Under the pieces are notes generated by a model that saw only the letters and a program-made list of their open reading frames with translations, was not told the DNA's origin and made no database searches. From contig DATCBU010000113.1 of NCBI GenBank assembly GCA_036511675.1, forward strand, positions 5,847-69,846: 64,000 nucleotides of DNA, in the 5' to 3' direction. Position 1 is the first letter of the stretch. Each line of letters begins with the position of its first letter. Shown here piece by piece: positions 25,054 to 34,139 of the stretch. This stretch comes from Chersky-840 sp036511675. Its GTDB lineage: Bacteria > Actinomycetota > Acidimicrobiia > Acidimicrobiales > UBA8190. A program made the translations under genes and the position numbers.

Positions 25054-26961
25054 TCAGGGAGACAGGTCCGCCACCGACGGCAACTGCCGGGCGTCGGTGT
25101 CGAGCCAGTGCCGCAGCGCGGCGGTGGCTCGCACGTCGTCCTCGTTGTACTCGAGGATCCAGCGTCGGGCCGCGGCGCGGACCTCGGCATCGGGATCGTC
25201 GACGGCCTCGGCGTAGCGGACCATGGCCAGCCCGCCCCCACCGTCCTCGCCCCGCCACTGGAATCCGGCCAACTTGGCCACGGTCTTCAGTCCCATGGCG
25301 GTGCCGGTGACCAGCTGTTCGCGCACCACGGCCATGAGATCCACCCAGTCGTCGGAGGTGAGGAAGGCCTCCACCTCGTCCTCGAGGCCCAAGCGGGTGG
25401 CGATGCGTCGCATGTGGGTGCCCTCGGCGCCCTTGTTGTAGCAGTAGACGCGTACGGACCTGCCCAGGCGTTGGGCGTCTTCCCGCCGGTCACGCAGCCA
25501 CGTCCAGAAGCGGGCGAAGGCGTCGAGCTCCCCGGTGAAAGCCGACGGGTCCCACGACACGAAGGCGAGGTAGTCGGGGCCGCGGCCCGGCTCCTGGTCG
25601 CGCTTTTGCACGAGCACTCCCCACAGGTAGGTGCCCAGCGCCGCGCTCTCCATGTCCACGTCGATCTCGACGTCGGCCCGGGGCACCTCGAGCTCGTCGA
25701 CGCCCCGGTCCCGGTACGCGGGCAGCGCTCCCAGGCGCGCCCGAGCCCGGTCGATCTGCGCCGGGAGGTCGCCCATGGCCGCGTCGCGGTAGGCGAAAGT
25801 CGCCCCCAGGATGCGGTCGAGGTCCCCGGCCACGTGGATGTCCTCCTCGGCCAGGTCCGAGATCTGCCGGCGGCGGCGGGGGATGATCTGCGCGATCGGC
25901 GTGTCCCGGTCCACCTCGGCGGCGCGTTCGAGCAGGTCGGCCACGTTGACACCACCGGTGAGCACTCGGGCTGTGCGCTCGTCGAGGCGGGCCAGGCCGT
26001 GCAGGTCGGCGACGCCCCGGTCGTGGTGGAGGCGGCGCTTGTGCAGGCTCATACCGGGCAGGAGGCTCAGGTCCGCGGTCTGCTCCAGGATGGGGTAGCA
26101 CCACACCCGCCATCCGCACTCGGGGCAGGCCGAGATGGCCACCGGCTCGGCCAGCAACGGCACCGTCGGGTCCTGTCGGTGACGCTGCGCCGCCTCGAGC
26201 ACCGCCAACCGGTGGGCGAAGGCGCTGTCGTAAGTCTCCATCGTCGACAGCGACCCCACCACGCGTTCGTCGAGGTACTCGGACCAGTCCCACCGGGGCG
26301 CGTCGAGGTCGTACCAGGCCAGCAGCTGCCCCACCCCCACGATGCCGCCCCACCGGCCCTCGGTGGCCTCGTGCCCGCCCGCCTCGAGGAGGCGTTGGTA
26401 GTGGGCCAGTTGCAGAAGGTCTCCCTGGTTGCACCGCGCCGCGGCGCTGGTGTGGGCGCCGCCGGTCTCCACCCAAGGTGCGGTCGACAACGACGTCACG
26501 GCGTTGGCGGTGTGCTCGTCGGCTCCGTCGCGCACGATGTGGTGCTTCACGTCCACCGCCACATAGGCCCAGCGCCCGTCGGGCTTGGGTCGGTCTCCCA
26601 CCCGGACGAGGAGGTCGGGCTCGCCCACGCGCAGCCCGGCGGCGTCGACGGGCAAGCGGCCACCGATGACGAGTGTCGCACCCTCGCCCATGGCCGCCGC
26701 GGTGCGCTGCTCCCGCTGGGGTCGGTCGAGGGAGCGGTCCACCTCGACCGAGCCGGCGATGGCGCTGCGCAGGGCCTCGAAGACCTCGCTCTCGAAGGAG
26801 ATCCCCCCCTCGGCCAGCATGGTCATGAATTCCGAGCTCGGCAGGGGCTCGAGGGGGCGCAGGACGTCGAGTTGCACCGCCTCGGGACAGCGCTTGGCCA
26901 AGTACCCGCCCTGGGGGGCGATGCGCAACCCTTTGGACGAGTCCGGTCCCACAGTCGTCAT
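25054..26961 (-). CDS. TM0106-type RecB-like putative nuclease
   Basis: A 635-residue protein of the TM0106 family of predicted nucleases. The N-terminal RecB/Cas4-like domain has GEPDLLVRVGDRPKPDGRWAYV then DVKHH, the metal-binding Asp/Lys pattern of PD-(D/E)XK enzymes. Cysteines in KRCPEA and CPECGWRVWC sit where Cas4-like nucleases hold an iron-sulfur cluster. The C-terminal half is an RNase H-like fold (YLAFVSWDPSAFTG, VRVYCYNKGAEGTHM, ILEYNEDDVRATAAL). The biological role is unknown; DNA repair is the usual guess. It is not next to CRISPR or cas genes. The ATG is at 26961. Confidence 0.85.
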   Translation of the reverse strand: MTTVGPDSSKGLRIAPQGGYLAKRCPEAVQLDVLRPLEPLPSSEFMTMLAEGGISFESEVFEALRSAIAGSVEVDRSLDRPQREQRTAAAMGEGATLVIGGRLPVDAAGLRVGEPDLLVRVGDRPKPDGRWAYVAVDVKHHIVRDGADEHTANAVTSLSTAPWVETGGAHTSAAARCNQGDLLQLAHYQRLLEAGGHEATEGRWGGIVGVGQLLAWYDLDAPRWDWSEYLDERVVGSLSTMETYDSAFAHRLAVLEAAQRHRQDPTVPLLAEPVAISACPECGWRVWCYPILEQTADLSLLPGMSLHKRRLHHDRGVADLHGLARLDERTARVLTGGVNVADLLERAAEVDRDTPIAQIIPRRRRQISDLAEEDIHVAGDLDRILGATFAYRDAAMGDLPAQIDRARARLGALPAYRDRGVDELEVPRADVEIDVDMESAALGTYLWGVLVQKRDQEPGRGPDYLAFVSWDPSAFTGELDAFARFWTWLRDRREDAQRLGRSVRVYCYNKGAEGTHMRRIATRLGLEDEVEAFLTSDDWVDLMAVVREQLVTGTAMGLKTVAKLAGFQWRGEDGGGGLAMVRYAEAVDDPDAEVRAAARRWILEYNEDDVRATAALRHWLDTDARQLPSVADLSP

Positions 26962-26978
26962 GCTACGAATACCATGCC

Positions 26979-27023
26979 AAGGTGGACGGGCCCAAGGTGG
27001 ACGGGCCCCAGGTGGACGGGACC
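26979..27023 (+). repeat. Three 15-bp tandem repeats covering a start codon
   Basis: Units at 26979, 26994 and 27009 (consensus AAGGTGGACGGGCCC) each carry an in-frame GTG and a purine-rich AAGG. Adding or losing a unit would shift the possible start by exactly five codons without changing the frame. Confidence 0.75.
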
Positions 27024-27476
27024 GAGCGTGACGTCGCCGACAAGGTGGCGTTGCGGGAGCTCGTCGACACCTATGCCCGAGACGTCGACCGGGGCGACAC
27101 CGACGCTGTGGCTGGGCTGTTCACCGAGGACGGACGGCTCATCGCCCACTTCTACGCCGGTCCCGACGGGGTGTCGCCGGTGCGCACCGGTCGCGCCGAG
27201 ATCGCCGCCGTCCTGGTGGCGGGACTGGCGCCGTATCTGGGGACCACCCACATCGTGGGCGGCCAGGTCGTCGAGCTCGACGGGGACCGTGCCACGGGCG
27301 AAACGGTGTGTCTGGCCCACCACCTCTACGAGCGCGACGGCGCCCGGCGCCTGCTCGTGATGGCCGTGCGCTACCAGGACACCTACGCGCGCCAGGCCGG
27401 AAGGTGGCGCTTTGCCGAGCGCCAGCTGCGCCTCGACTGGCGCGACGACCGTCCCATGGCGGAGCGTGGGGCATGA
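26982..27476 (+). CDS. SnoaL-like/NTF2-fold protein
   Basis: A protein of up to 164 residues with the SnoaL/NTF2 cone fold. The core LRELVDTYARDVDRGDTDAVAGLFTEDG is split over residues ~25-52, followed by GRAEIAAVLVAGLAP and THIVGGQVVELDG. Such folds bind small hydrophobic ligands or act as isomerases or dehydratases. The start is ambiguous: GTG codons at 26982, 26997 and 27012 all lie in 15-bp repeats, and no clear ribosome-binding site distinguishes them. The 3' end overlaps the next gene by 4 bp, suggesting a joint pathway with an F420 enzyme. Confidence 0.8.
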   Translation: MDGPKVDGPQVDGTERDVADKVALRELVDTYARDVDRGDTDAVAGLFTEDGRLIAHFYAGPDGVSPVRTGRAEIAAVLVAGLAPYLGTTHIVGGQVVELDGDRATGETVCLAHHLYERDGARRLLVMAVRYQDTYARQAGRWRFAERQLRLDWRDDRPMAERGA

Positions 27477-28369
27477 CCAGCCTCAAGGTGGCGGCCCTGC
27501 CGCCGGTGCGCTCGGGGGTGTGTGCCGATCCCGACTGGATGGCGGGCTTCTGCACCCACATCGAGGCACTCGGTTTCGAGTCGGTCGTGGTCGTCGAGCA
27601 CCCCCTCGTGATCGGCAACTACACGAGCCGGTATCCCTACGCCCCGTCGGGGCGCATGCCCCTGCCCGACGACTGTGCGGTCCCCGACCCCATCGACCTC
27701 CTGGCCTTCCTGGCCGGCGTTACCTCCACCTTGGGGCTGGCCACGGGTGTGCTCGTCCTTCCGGCGCATCATCCCGTCGTGATGGCCAAGCGCCTGGCCA
27801 CGGTGGACCGGCTGTCGAAGGGCCGCGTCCGCTTGTGCATCGGCGTGGGCTGGATGCGCGAGGAGCTCGAGGCGTGCGGGATCGATTTCGCCAGCCGGGG
27901 GCGGCGCACCGACGAGTGCATCGACGTGATGCGCACCCTGTGGGCCGACACCGAGCCCGACGGGGCGTCGTTCGAGGGGGAGTTCTTCTCGTTCTCCCAT
28001 GCCCACACCCATCCCAAGCCCTTCGGGCCCGGTGGTGTGCCCATCCACATCGGCGGGCACAGCCCGCCCTCGATCCGCCGGGCGGCGCGACGCGGCGACG
28101 GGTGGCAGCCCCTGGGCCTGTGGGGTGAGGAGCTCGCCGCCGCCCTCGACCGCCTCCACCAGGAGACCGAGGCGGCGGGACGCGACCGTCACGCCCTCGA
28201 GCTGACCATCAGCGCCATGTCGACCCAGGCCACTCCCGACACCGTGGACAAGCTCGTCGACCTGGGCGTGGACCGCCTGGTGGTCACGTGCGGGAAGGCG
28301 GAGCTCTCCGCTGCCCGGGACGAGATGTCCGAGGTCGCGGACCGTGTCGGCCTCGTCTCTCCCGCATGA
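27473..28369 (+). CDS. Luciferase-like F420-dependent oxidoreductase (TIGR03619-like)
   Basis: A 298-residue TIM-barrel flavin/F420 enzyme of the luciferase-like family. Typical blocks are LGFESVVVVEHPLVIGNY near the start, LATGVLVLPAHHPVVMAKRLATVDRLS split over residues ~87-113, RLCIGVGWMREELEACG, and VPIHIGGHSPPSIRRAARRGDGW. These match the TIGR03619-type actinobacterial F420 enzymes. The substrate is unknown. The ATG at 27473 overlaps the stop of the SnoaL gene. A second member of this family lies at 55.6 kb. Confidence 0.9.
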   Translation: MTSLKVAALPPVRSGVCADPDWMAGFCTHIEALGFESVVVVEHPLVIGNYTSRYPYAPSGRMPLPDDCAVPDPIDLLAFLAGVTSTLGLATGVLVLPAHHPVVMAKRLATVDRLSKGRVRLCIGVGWMREELEACGIDFASRGRRTDECIDVMRTLWADTEPDGASFEGEFFSFSHAHTHPKPFGPGGVPIHIGGHSPPSIRRAARRGDGWQPLGLWGEELAAALDRLHQETEAAGRDRHALELTISAMSTQATPDTVDKLVDLGVDRLVVTCGKAELSAARDEMSEVADRVGLVSPA

Positions 28370-28427
28370 GGCTTCGCTACGCTACGACGATGACTCTGAC
28401 GCCGGCGTCAGCATTCGCGGGCCGGCC

Positions 28428-30248
28428 ATGAGGGTCGCCGTGCTGGTCAAGCAGGTGCCGCGCGCCGAGGAGATGCAGCTGCTCCCCGACGGCCGTCTCA
28501 AGCGCGACGGCATCGAGCTGGAGATGAACGCCTACTGCCGGCGTGCCGTCAGCAAGGGCGTGGAGATCGCCAAAGAGCGCGCCGGGACGTGCACCGTGTT
28601 CTCCCTGGGGCCTCCTGTGGCCGAGGACTCGTTGCGCGAAGCGGTGGCGTGGGGGGCCGACGAGGGGGTGCTCGTCACCGACCCCGCCTTCGCCGGGTCC
28701 GACACCCTGGCCACGGCGTCGGCCCTGGTCGCCGCCCTGCGTCGCGAGGGCCCCTTCGACCTCATCCTCGTAGGGCGCAACTCCATCGACGCCGATACCG
28801 GCCAGGTCGGCCCCGAGGTGGCCGAGCTGCTCGATCTCCCCTTCGCCGGGGGGGTCAAGGAGCTGACTCTCACCGAGCACGGCGCCCAGCCCGGTGTGGC
28901 GGTGCGGTGCGAGCTCGACGACGGCTGGCGCGACGTCCGCGTCCAGCTCCCGGCCGTGCTGTCGGTGGCCGAGCGCTTGACCGAGCCCTGCAAGGTGCCC
29001 CCCGAGGGACGCGCCGCGGTCGACGTGACCCGCATCCGGCGGCTGACGGCCGCCGATCTGGGTCCCGGGCCCTGGGGAGCGGCCGGGAGCCCCACCACGG
29101 TGGGCGACGTGCGGGCCCTGGACGTGGCCCGCCACCGCGTCGTGCTGTCGGGGGACGTCGCCGCCCAGGTGGACGAGGCGCTGGAGCTGCTCCGGACCTG
29201 GGGTGCGCTCGACGCCGTGCGGCACCAGCACGCCGCGGGGACCTCGGCCGCCGACGCCGATGGCAGCGCCGAGCCCGAGGTCGATGCCGTGCCCGCCGCC
29301 GCCGCACCTGGTTCGGGAACCGCCCCGGTGGTGGCGGTGGTGATCGAGCCCGACCGGCTGCGCGTGGCGCGCGAGCTGCTGGGCGAGGCCGTCCACATCG
29401 CCCGCAACATCTCGGGTCGGGTGGTGGCGATCGGTCCCGAGCTGCCTGACCTCCTCGAGCTCGGCTCGTGGGGTGCGGATGGTGTGGTGTCGTTGACGGG
29501 CACGGCGGTGGAGGAGGACGTCGCCGGCGCGTTGGCGGGTTGGAGCCAGAGGACCCCGCCCTGGGCCGTGCTCGTGCCGGGCACCTTGTGGGGACGCGAG
29601 GTGGCGGCCCGGACCGCGGCGCGACTGGGAGCCGGCCTCACCGGCGACGCCGTGGGGTTCGGCGTGGAGGACGGCCGCCTGGTGGCGTGGAAACCCGCTT
29701 TCGGGGGCAGCCTGGTGGCGGCCATCGCCTGTCGCTCCGAGGTGCAGATGGCGACGGTCCGACCCGGTGTCCTGTCCCTCCGGGCCCCGCGACCGGTCGA
29801 CGCCGACCCGCCGCTCGACACGGTGGTGGGCACCACCCGGGGCAGGGTGCAGGTCCTCGACGCCGGGCGGGACGACGAGGTGGAGTCCCTGCTGGCGGCC
29901 CGCACCGTGGTGGCGGTCGGCTCAGGCGTGGCCCCCGAGGAGTACGGCGATCTCGACCCGCTGCTCAAGGTCCTGGGGGCGCAGTTGGGCGCCTCGCGCA
30001 AGGTGACCGACAAGGGGTGGCTGCCCCGGGCCCGGCAGATCGGCATCACCGGGCACAGCATCGCCCCAGCCCTCTACGTCGCCATCGGCGTGTCGGGCAA
30101 GTTCAACCACATTGTGGGGGCGCGCGGGGCGGGCACCATCGTCGCCATCAACACCGACCCCGAGGCCCTCATCCTCGACTGGGCCGACGTCGCCATCGTC
30201 GGGGACTGGCACGAGGTCGTCCCCCTCCTTGTCGACGCCCTGGGGTAG
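28428..30248 (+). CDS. Single-chain electron transfer flavoprotein (EtfB-EtfA fusion)
   Basis: A 606-residue protein in which an EtfB-like half is fused to an EtfA-like half. Residues 1-~265 start MRVAVLVKQVPRAEEMQLLP and contain VGRNSIDADTGQVGPEVAELL and VQLPAVLSVAERLTEPC, typical of EtfB. An Ala/Pro-rich linker follows. The second half has VAIGPELPDLLELGSWGADGV, then GAQLGASRKVTDKGWLPRA, GITGHSIAPALYVAIGVSG and IVAINTDPEALI, the FAD-binding signature of EtfA. In most bacteria the two are separate genes. The fused protein would shuttle electrons from acyl-CoA or other dehydrogenases to an ETF-quinone oxidoreductase. No dehydrogenase or fixX gene is next to it. Confidence 0.92.
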   Translation: MRVAVLVKQVPRAEEMQLLPDGRLKRDGIELEMNAYCRRAVSKGVEIAKERAGTCTVFSLGPPVAEDSLREAVAWGADEGVLVTDPAFAGSDTLATASALVAALRREGPFDLILVGRNSIDADTGQVGPEVAELLDLPFAGGVKELTLTEHGAQPGVAVRCELDDGWRDVRVQLPAVLSVAERLTEPCKVPPEGRAAVDVTRIRRLTAADLGPGPWGAAGSPTTVGDVRALDVARHRVVLSGDVAAQVDEALELLRTWGALDAVRHQHAAGTSAADADGSAEPEVDAVPAAAAPGSGTAPVVAVVIEPDRLRVARELLGEAVHIARNISGRVVAIGPELPDLLELGSWGADGVVSLTGTAVEEDVAGALAGWSQRTPPWAVLVPGTLWGREVAARTAARLGAGLTGDAVGFGVEDGRLVAWKPAFGGSLVAAIACRSEVQMATVRPGVLSLRAPRPVDADPPLDTVVGTTRGRVQVLDAGRDDEVESLLAARTVVAVGSGVAPEEYGDLDPLLKVLGAQLGASRKVTDKGWLPRARQIGITGHSIAPALYVAIGVSGKFNHIVGARGAGTIVAINTDPEALILDWADVAIVGDWHEVVPLLVDALG

Positions 30249-30270
30249 CCGCGCCCGTAGTGTCTGCGGT

Positions 30271-31524
30271 GTGTGGCGCACCCAGGTCGGCATCGACGAC
30301 GTCCTGGCCGCGCAGCGGCGGTTGGCGCCCCTCGGGGTCCTGACCCCGCTCCAGTTCAGTGAGCGGCTGTCGCAGCGCTACGACGCCACGGTGTACATCA
30401 AACGCGAGGACCTCCAGGTGGTGCGGTCCTACAAGATCCGCGGCGCCTACAACTTCATCGCCGGGCTCTCGGCCGAGGCCCTGGCGGTGGGGGTGGTGTG
30501 TGCCAGTGCCGGCAACCACGCCCAGGGTGTGGCGTGGAGCTGTCGCCACCTCGGGGTGCGCGGCGCGGTGTTCCTGCCCCAGCGCACGCCGCGCCAGAAG
30601 GTGGCGCGCATCGGGGCGCTGGCCGGCGATCTTGTCGACCTGCATTTCGCCGGGGAGAGCTTCGACGACGCCCTGGCCGCCGCCGGTGACTACGCGGCGC
30701 AGACCGGGGCCACCGTGGTCCCCACCTTCGACCATCCCGCCACCATCGCCGGGCAGGGCACCATCGCCCTGGAGGTGGTGGAGCAACTCGACGGCACCCC
30801 CGACATGGTGGTGGTGCCCGTGGGCGGGGGCGGGCTCGTCTCGGGCGTGGCCGTCGTCCTCGACGGGCTGGGTGCGACGACCGAGGTAGTGGGGGTCCAA
30901 CCGGCCGGAGCACCCGCCATGGTGCGGTCGCTCGAGGCGGGGCGCCTCGTCACCGTCGACATCGAGGACGACTTCGTTGACGGGGCGGTGGTGCGCACGC
31001 CGGGCGAGCTCACCTTCTCCATCGTGCGCGACCTCGTGCAACACCTCGAAGTGGTCGAAGAAGGCCGGGTGTGCACAGAGCAGCTCGACCTCTACCAGGT
31101 GGACGGCATCGTGGCCGAGCCCGCCGGCGCCCTGGCCACCGCCGCGCTCGATGCGCTCATCCCCGACGTGGCGGGCAGGACCGTGGTGTGCGTGTTGAGC
31201 GGGGGCAACAACGACGTGGCCCGCTACGACGAGATCATCGAGCGCTCCCTGGTGCACCAGGGCCTCAAGCACTACTTCATCGTGGACTTCCCCCAGCGAC
31301 CGGGCGCCCTGCGCCAATTCCTCGACGAGTGCCTCGGTGCCACCGACGACATCGTGCTGTTCGAGTACATCAAGAAGAACGACCGGGAGTTCGGCCCCGC
31401 CGTGGTGGGGGTGCAGCTGGCCGAGCGCAGCGACCTGGCGTCGCTGCTGGAGCGCATCGCCACCTCGGGCCTCGACATCCAGCTGCTGCCCCCCGACAGC
31501 CCGGTGTTCCGCCTCCTGGTCTGA
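30271..31524 (+). CDS. ilvA: Threonine dehydratase (biosynthetic, single ACT-like domain)
   Basis: A 417-residue PLP-dependent threonine deaminase feeding isoleucine synthesis. The PLP lysine is in VVRSYKIRGAYNF. The substrate loop SAGNHAQGVA and the phosphate-binding glycines VGGGGLVSG follow. The C-terminal ~80 residues (IVDFPQRPGALRQFLDE, then IATSGLDIQLLPPDSPVF) form one ACT-like regulatory domain, as in the short actinobacterial enzyme, rather than the two of E. coli IlvA. The GTG start at 30271 (VWRTQ) was chosen because upstream codons belong to the preceding reading frame. The next gene starts at the stop (TGATG). Confidence 0.93.
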   Translation: MWRTQVGIDDVLAAQRRLAPLGVLTPLQFSERLSQRYDATVYIKREDLQVVRSYKIRGAYNFIAGLSAEALAVGVVCASAGNHAQGVAWSCRHLGVRGAVFLPQRTPRQKVARIGALAGDLVDLHFAGESFDDALAAAGDYAAQTGATVVPTFDHPATIAGQGTIALEVVEQLDGTPDMVVVPVGGGGLVSGVAVVLDGLGATTEVVGVQPAGAPAMVRSLEAGRLVTVDIEDDFVDGAVVRTPGELTFSIVRDLVQHLEVVEEGRVCTEQLDLYQVDGIVAEPAGALATAALDALIPDVAGRTVVCVLSGGNNDVARYDEIIERSLVHQGLKHYFIVDFPQRPGALRQFLDECLGATDDIVLFEYIKKNDREFGPAVVGVQLAERSDLASLLERIATSGLDIQLLPPDSPVFRLLV

Positions 31525-32528
31525 TGGGGGAGCACGCAGCACGGCGTCGCACCCTCGTCGCCGCCGCGGTGCTGTCGATCGGCGCCGGGGCGTGCTCCTC
31601 GGCCGCAACGCAGACGAGCTCGCCGCCGACCAAGGCGGCAGCGGGCGCGATCGGCACCGGTGCCCCCCTGCCGTCGGCGGGGTGCTCGTCACCCGCCCCG
31701 GTCTCGGTGACCGAGCTGCGCCAGAACGTCACCGTCGACGGGTCGCAGCGGTGGTACCTGCTCACCACGCCCCCCACGCACAAAGGTGACGCCCTCCCGG
31801 TGGTAGTGGACCTGCACGGCCTGTCCGACGGCGCCACGTTGGAGGCGATCACGAGCCAGTTCAGCCCCAAGGCCGTGGCCGACGGCTTCATCGTGGTGTT
31901 CCCCCAAGGCACCGGCAATCCCGTCGGCTGGGACATCCAGCCCGGCACCACCGCGCACCCGAATCACGACATCGACTTCATGCGCGCCATGCTCGACCAG
32001 CTCGAGAAGCAGATGTGCGTCGACACGGCGCGCGTCTACGCCACCGGCCTGTCCGACGGTGCGTTGTTCACGTCACTCCTGGCGTGCACCATGACGAACC
32101 GATTCGCCGCTTTCGCCACCGTGGCCGGGATCGTCATGCCCACGCCGTGTCGGCCGGGGCGCCCCGTAGCCATCCTCGCCTTCCACGGCACCGCCGATCC
32201 CACCCTGCCCTTCAACGGCGGCCCGGCGACCGCGCCCTCACAACCGTTGAATCTGCACGGGCCCGGCTACCCGGCCAACGTCCAGGCCTGGGCGGTGAAA
32301 GACGACTGCAACTCGGCTTCGACCGACACCCAGGTCACCGCCCATGTGATCCTGCGCACCTACCGCTGCCCTCGGGGCGCGGCGGTGGAGTTCTACATCG
32401 TCGAGGGCGGCGGCCACGCCTGGCCGGGAAGCCAGTTCAGCGCCGTCAAGGGACCGTCGACGTTCGAGATCAACGCCACGGACCTCATCTGGAGTTTCTT
32501 CCGCCGCCACCACCTCGCCGCCGCGTAG
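31524..32528 (+). CDS. Secreted LpqC-like esterase (PHB depolymerase family)
   Basis: A 334-residue alpha/beta-hydrolase of the poly(3-hydroxybutyrate) depolymerase/LpqC group. An N-terminal signal is followed by a weak lipobox around SIGAGACSS, so it may be a lipoprotein. The core has PVVVDLHGLSDGATLEAITS, then VVFPQGTG, the nucleophile elbow YATGLSDGALFTSLLAC with the Ser in GLSDG, LAFHGTADPTLPFNG with the acid, and GGGHAWPGS with the catalytic His. Substrates may be polyesters or acyl esters. It overlaps ilvA by one base, but a joint function is not obvious. Confidence 0.87.
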   Translation: MGEHAARRRTLVAAAVLSIGAGACSSAATQTSSPPTKAAAGAIGTGAPLPSAGCSSPAPVSVTELRQNVTVDGSQRWYLLTTPPTHKGDALPVVVDLHGLSDGATLEAITSQFSPKAVADGFIVVFPQGTGNPVGWDIQPGTTAHPNHDIDFMRAMLDQLEKQMCVDTARVYATGLSDGALFTSLLACTMTNRFAAFATVAGIVMPTPCRPGRPVAILAFHGTADPTLPFNGGPATAPSQPLNLHGPGYPANVQAWAVKDDCNSASTDTQVTAHVILRTYRCPRGAAVEFYIVEGGGHAWPGSQFSAVKGPSTFEINATDLIWSFFRRHHLAAA

Positions 32529-32544
32529 GTCGCGGCGTCAAGGC

Positions 32545-33084
32545 TCAGCGAGCCGGGTCCGGCGTCAGGGCGGCGTGGAAGGTGATGTCGGGCATGGCTT
32601 CGAGCGGCGGGTGCGCAATGGTGAGAAGGCGTTGCGCTTCGGTGGCGTCGGCGGCAGTGAAGTCGATCAGGGTCACGCAGAACTCCACCATGATCCCGTT
32701 GGGGTCGGTGGCATAGATCGAGCGGCACCAGCCGTGGTCGATCTCGACGACTTCGATGCCGTGTTCCTGCCAGTGTCGTCGCCGGGCCGCGAAGTCGTCG
32801 AGGTCGGTCGCGTCGAAGGCGATGTGGTTGACCCAGGCGGGCAGGCCGAGACCCGTGGAGATGGCAGGGTCGAAGGAGGTCGGGATGGTGTCGTCGTGGA
32901 GCTCCCACACCGCCAGCATCCCGCCGCCCCCCGTGTCGTAGAAGACGTGCTTGGCCCAGCCGCCTCCGGGTGACCCCGTGGGTGCCACCACCGTCCGCAC
33001 CAGGGTGAAGCCCATCGCCTCGGTGTAGAAGCGGTGGGTGGCGTCGAGGTCGGTGGTCGCCAGCGCCACGTGATGGAAGGCCAT
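32545..33084 (-). CDS. VOC (glyoxalase/dioxygenase-fold) protein
   Basis: A 179-residue vicinal-oxygen-chelate protein. The start MAFHHVALATTDLDATHRFYTEAMGFTL is split over residues 1-28 and includes the first metal-type His. VNHIAFDATDLDDFAARRRH and RSIYATDPNGIMVEFC mark the second half with a metal-position Glu. It could be a dioxygenase, isomerase or resistance protein. The ATG at 33084 was preferred to a longer frame from 33132. It lies between the esterase and an SDR, each with its own reading direction. Confidence 0.85.
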   Translation of the reverse strand: MAFHHVALATTDLDATHRFYTEAMGFTLVRTVVAPTGSPGGGWAKHVFYDTGGGGMLAVWELHDDTIPTSFDPAISTGLGLPAWVNHIAFDATDLDDFAARRRHWQEHGIEVVEIDHGWCRSIYATDPNGIMVEFCVTLIDFTAADATEAQRLLTIAHPPLEAMPDITFHAALTPDPAR

Positions 33085-33145
33085 GATCACCAGGCTACGG
33101 CCAACCGGGCCCCTCGACCCGACCCTCTTCACGAGGGTGGCAGGG

Positions 33146-34003
33146 CTACAGGGCCAAGTCCTTCTTGGGCCGCACCACGAGGGAGGCGAGGTGCACGCCG
33201 GCGGGACGGGTGATGGCCCACAGCACGGCCTCGGCCACGTCCTCGGGTGCGCACAGATGCTCGGCCATCGACTGCTGGGCGTGCTCGAGGACCTCGTCGG
33301 ACAGGCGCTCGCCCGGGGTGAACTGGCCCGGGTCCTCGCTCCCGCCCATCGAGCTGATCATGAACTCGAGCACGGCGGGGTCGAAGTTCCGGGCGAAGCT
33401 GGTGGCGATGGCCCCGGGCATGATCGAGACCACCTTGATGGGGTCGTCGAACAGCTCGCGACGCAGCGACTCGTTGATGCAGCTCACGGCGTGCTTGGTG
33501 GCGCCGTACACACCCGAGGCGGGATTCAGGGCCGCCACCGACGAGATGTTCACGATGTGACCCTCGGCCCCACAGGCCCGCATGGCATGCACGGCGGCCT
33601 GCGATCCCACCAGCAGGGCCAGGATGTTGGTCTCGAGCATGACGCGCCAGTGCTCGGGATCGCCGTCGACGATGGACTCGGGGTGGCTCACGCCGGCGTT
33701 GTTGACCATGACGTCGAGACGTCCGCGCGACGCCACGGCGTGGTCGACAAGGGCGCGTGCCTCGGCCACGTTGCGCACGTCGTGCACATGGGCCTCGGCC
33801 GTCCCGCCGGCGGCGACGATCTGCTTGACGGACGCGTCCATGGCGTCTTGGGTGCGGCCCCCGAGGACCACGTGCGCCCCGGCGCCACCCAGGGACTCGG
33901 CGATGGCGCGTCCGATCCCGCTCGACGCTCCCGTGACCACGGCCGTGCGCCCGGTCAGGGCCCTGCTCGCTGTGGTGGCCTTGGTTGCAGTGTCTGGTGC
34001 CAT
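33146..34003 (-). CDS. Short-chain dehydrogenase/reductase
   Basis: A 285-residue SDR. TGASSGIG lies in the first 30 residues after a short polar lead, NNAG follows, then NISSVAALNPASGVYGATKHAV with the catalytic Ser/Tyr/Lys. The C-terminus PKKDLAL follows VHLASLVVRP. The ATG at 34003 has GGAGG upstream. The substrate is unknown. The adjacent UbiA gene diverges from it. Confidence 0.92.
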   Translation of the reverse strand: MAPDTATKATTASRALTGRTAVVTGASSGIGRAIAESLGGAGAHVVLGGRTQDAMDASVKQIVAAGGTAEAHVHDVRNVAEARALVDHAVASRGRLDVMVNNAGVSHPESIVDGDPEHWRVMLETNILALLVGSQAAVHAMRACGAEGHIVNISSVAALNPASGVYGATKHAVSCINESLRRELFDDPIKVVSIMPGAIATSFARNFDPAVLEFMISSMGGSEDPGQFTPGERLSDEVLEHAQQSMAEHLCAPEDVAEAVLWAITRPAGVHLASLVVRPKKDLAL

Positions 34004-34139
34004 CGAGGGGCCTCCTTCAGGGACGGTGTGTTTCAGGGACAGGGTGCGCTCACTGTAGGCCTGGAATCCGACCGTGCCCGCTGCGCACGGCGGGCGTGCC
34101 GACTCGTCCAGGCCCGGCACCGCTCGGTACCATGCCCAG

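Noticed and set aside
25054..26961. CRISPR-associated Cas4 gene
   Set aside because: The Cys/nuclease pattern is Cas4-like, but the 635-residue length and RNase H-like half fit the TM0106 family, and there is no CRISPR array or other cas gene.
25108..27360. Plus-strand open frame of 750 codons opposite the TM0106-type nuclease
   Set aside because: Low-complexity antisense translation; the minus-strand protein has recognisable nuclease motifs.
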